A stretch of DNA of 6,558 bases. Origin: Deltaproteobacteria bacterium (lineage in GTDB: Bacteria; Desulfobacterota; GWC2-55-46; S146-73). Shown piece by piece: positions 5,849 through 6,558 of the stretch; position 1 is the first letter of the stretch, and the number at the start of each line of letters is the position of its first letter. The notes under the pieces are model-generated. The model was not told where the DNA came from. It saw nothing but the letters and a program-made list of their open reading frames with translations, and did no database searches. The DNA lies in NCBI GenBank assembly GCA_015492355.1, contig WGFF01000196.1:1-6558 (forward strand), in the 5' to 3' direction. A program made the translations under genes and the position numbers.

Positions 5849-6519
5849 TAGAAATTCCTCATCCGTCTTCTTTTCGGTTTCACCAGTACCACACCTAACA
5901 TCCCTGCTATGAATCCACCGATGTGGGCATACCAGGCAATACCCCCGCCCACGCTCGAGCTCAACACCTGGAATAGAAACCAGAAGCCAAGGAAAAAGAG
6001 TGCGGGTATCCTCACTATATTGACGAAGAAGAAAAAGAACACCACGGTGAGTACATGCGCCCTGGGGAAGAGGAGAAAATAGGCACCAAGGACACCAGCC
6101 ACCGCCCCGCTTGCACCTACCATGGGAATGGTGGAAAAGGGCTCGATTATGATATGGGTGAGACTCGCAACGAGCCCTGTGACTATATAGAAGACAAAGA
6201 ACCTTCCATGACCGAGCCTGTCCTCTATATTGTCCCCGAATATCCACAGATAGAGCATGTTGCCTGCGAGATGGAACAATCCCCCGTGGACGAACATGGC
6301 GGTAAAGAGTGTGAGTGGAGGGGGAAGGAAGGCAGGGGGAAAGAGGTCGGTCATGTGGGTCACCTCATAGGGTATGGCAGCGGTCCTGAAGATGAAAAGC
6401 TCCACACCCCTTGGACCGAGCATCATCTGATAAAAAAAGACCACCACATTTATGCAGATGATGCCCACCGTGACTACAGGAAAAGAGTAGGTGGGATTGT
6501 CATCCTTTATGGGTATCAT
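5845..6519 (-). CDS. Rhomboid-family intramembrane serine protease
   Basis: The product is 224 residues with about six hydrophobic segments, the basic bacterial rhomboid core. Rhomboids cut transmembrane proteins within or near the lipid bilayer using a Ser-His dyad. The catalytic serine lies in GASGAVAG (Ser137) and the histidine in AHIGGF (His199). The HLAGNM stretch (His83, Asn87) supplies the oxyanion-site residues known from GlpG. The N-terminus MIPIKDDNPTYSFP is characteristic of one common bacterial rhomboid group, which supports ATG 6519. The C-terminus is strongly basic (KPKRRRMRN), fitting a cytoplasmic tail. No Shine-Dalgarno sequence is seen at the usual distance. Instead a strong palindrome ends eight nucleotides before the start. 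The gene lies upstream of pncB in the same direction, but pncB seems to have its own promoter. All catalytic residues are present, so it is probably active. Its substrates are unknown. Confidence 0.93.
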   Translation of the reverse strand: MIPIKDDNPTYSFPVVTVGIICINVVVFFYQMMLGPRGVELFIFRTAAIPYEVTHMTDLFPPAFLPPPLTLFTAMFVHGGLFHLAGNMLYLWIFGDNIEDRLGHGRFFVFYIVTGLVASLTHIIIEPFSTIPMVGASGAVAGVLGAYFLLFPRAHVLTVVFFFFFVNIVRIPALFFLGFWFLFQVLSSSVGGGIAWYAHIGGFIAGMLGVVLVKPKRRRMRNFY

Positions 6520-6527
6520 ACCATATC

Positions 6528-6550
6528 TTCAGGGGGGTTGCCCCCCTGAA
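6528..6550. repeat. Perfect palindrome: 10-bp stem, 3-nt loop, upstream of the rhomboid gene
   Basis: TTCAGGGGGG, a TTG loop and CCCCCCTGAA form a perfect inverted repeat with six consecutive G:C pairs. It is followed at the window edge by AAACCCCCCA, so the CCCCCC block recurs. No T-run follows on either strand, so it is not a typical intrinsic terminator. Its position just upstream of a gene start and its simple G6/C6 make-up suggest a dispersed palindromic intergenic element, or a hairpin that affects translation of the rhomboid mRNA. It is seen in one copy only, and the edge cuts the context. Confidence 0.6.
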
Positions 6551-6558
6551 ACCCCCCA

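Noticed and set aside
5256..5912. Open frame of 218 codons on the plus strand, rich in Cys, Tyr and His
   Set aside because: It is the reverse-strand shadow of pncB and runs into the rhomboid end. The composition follows from the complementary codons, and no domain is recognisable.

Overview
The window looks like a chromosomal housekeeping segment of an anaerobic or thermophile-like bacterium. By eye it is close to 50% GC and tightly packed, and it uses AGG/AGA for Arg and ATA for Ile heavily. It joins bacterial heme genes (hemE-hemH-hemG order) with a short ResB protein and an archaeal-type nicotinate phosphoribosyltransferase carrying a zinc knob. That mix would suit Nitrospirota or Thermodesulfobacteriota-like lineages. 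The placement is inference with low confidence, because no rRNA or other marker gene is present. I see no mobile element, tRNA, rRNA or CRISPR array.

Layout. Positions 1-2122 (minus strand) hold the end of the heme pathway: hemE (uroporphyrinogen decarboxylase), hemH (ferrochelatase, overlapping hemE by 4 bp) and the first 46 codons of hemG/hemY (FAD-dependent porphyrinogen oxidase), which runs off the left edge. Positions 2123-2308 are a divergent control region. It holds a near-consensus promoter for hemE, a GC-rich hairpin in the hemE leader, and a separate promoter-like pair facing right. Positions 2309-4601 (plus strand) hold a short ResB-type cytochrome c biogenesis protein and then a membrane-anchored polysaccharide deacetylase with an N-terminal zinc-finger module. 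Positions 4626-5783 (minus) hold pncB, convergent with the deacetylase. Positions 5845-6519 (minus) hold a rhomboid-family intramembrane protease. A perfect 10-bp-stem palindrome lies just upstream of the rhomboid gene at the right edge.

How the genes fit together. The minus-strand heme operon makes heme (or its precursors). The divergent ResB protein belongs to the family that delivers and attaches heme to c-type apocytochromes outside the membrane, so the shared intergenic region may coordinate heme supply and use. The deacetylase probably acts on cell-wall or surface glycans. PncB feeds nicotinate into NAD synthesis. The rhomboid cleaves membrane proteins. The last three show no obvious pathway link to the heme genes.

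The most unusual items are the zinc-finger/membrane/deacetylase fusion with a TFDGG catalytic motif, the hairpin-bearing hemE leader, a contrast between minus-strand genes with Shine-Dalgarno sites at a constant 9-nt spacing and plus-strand genes that lack them but have promoters placed for leaderless starts, and the palindrome at the right edge. I did not find a convincing new multi-gene system.
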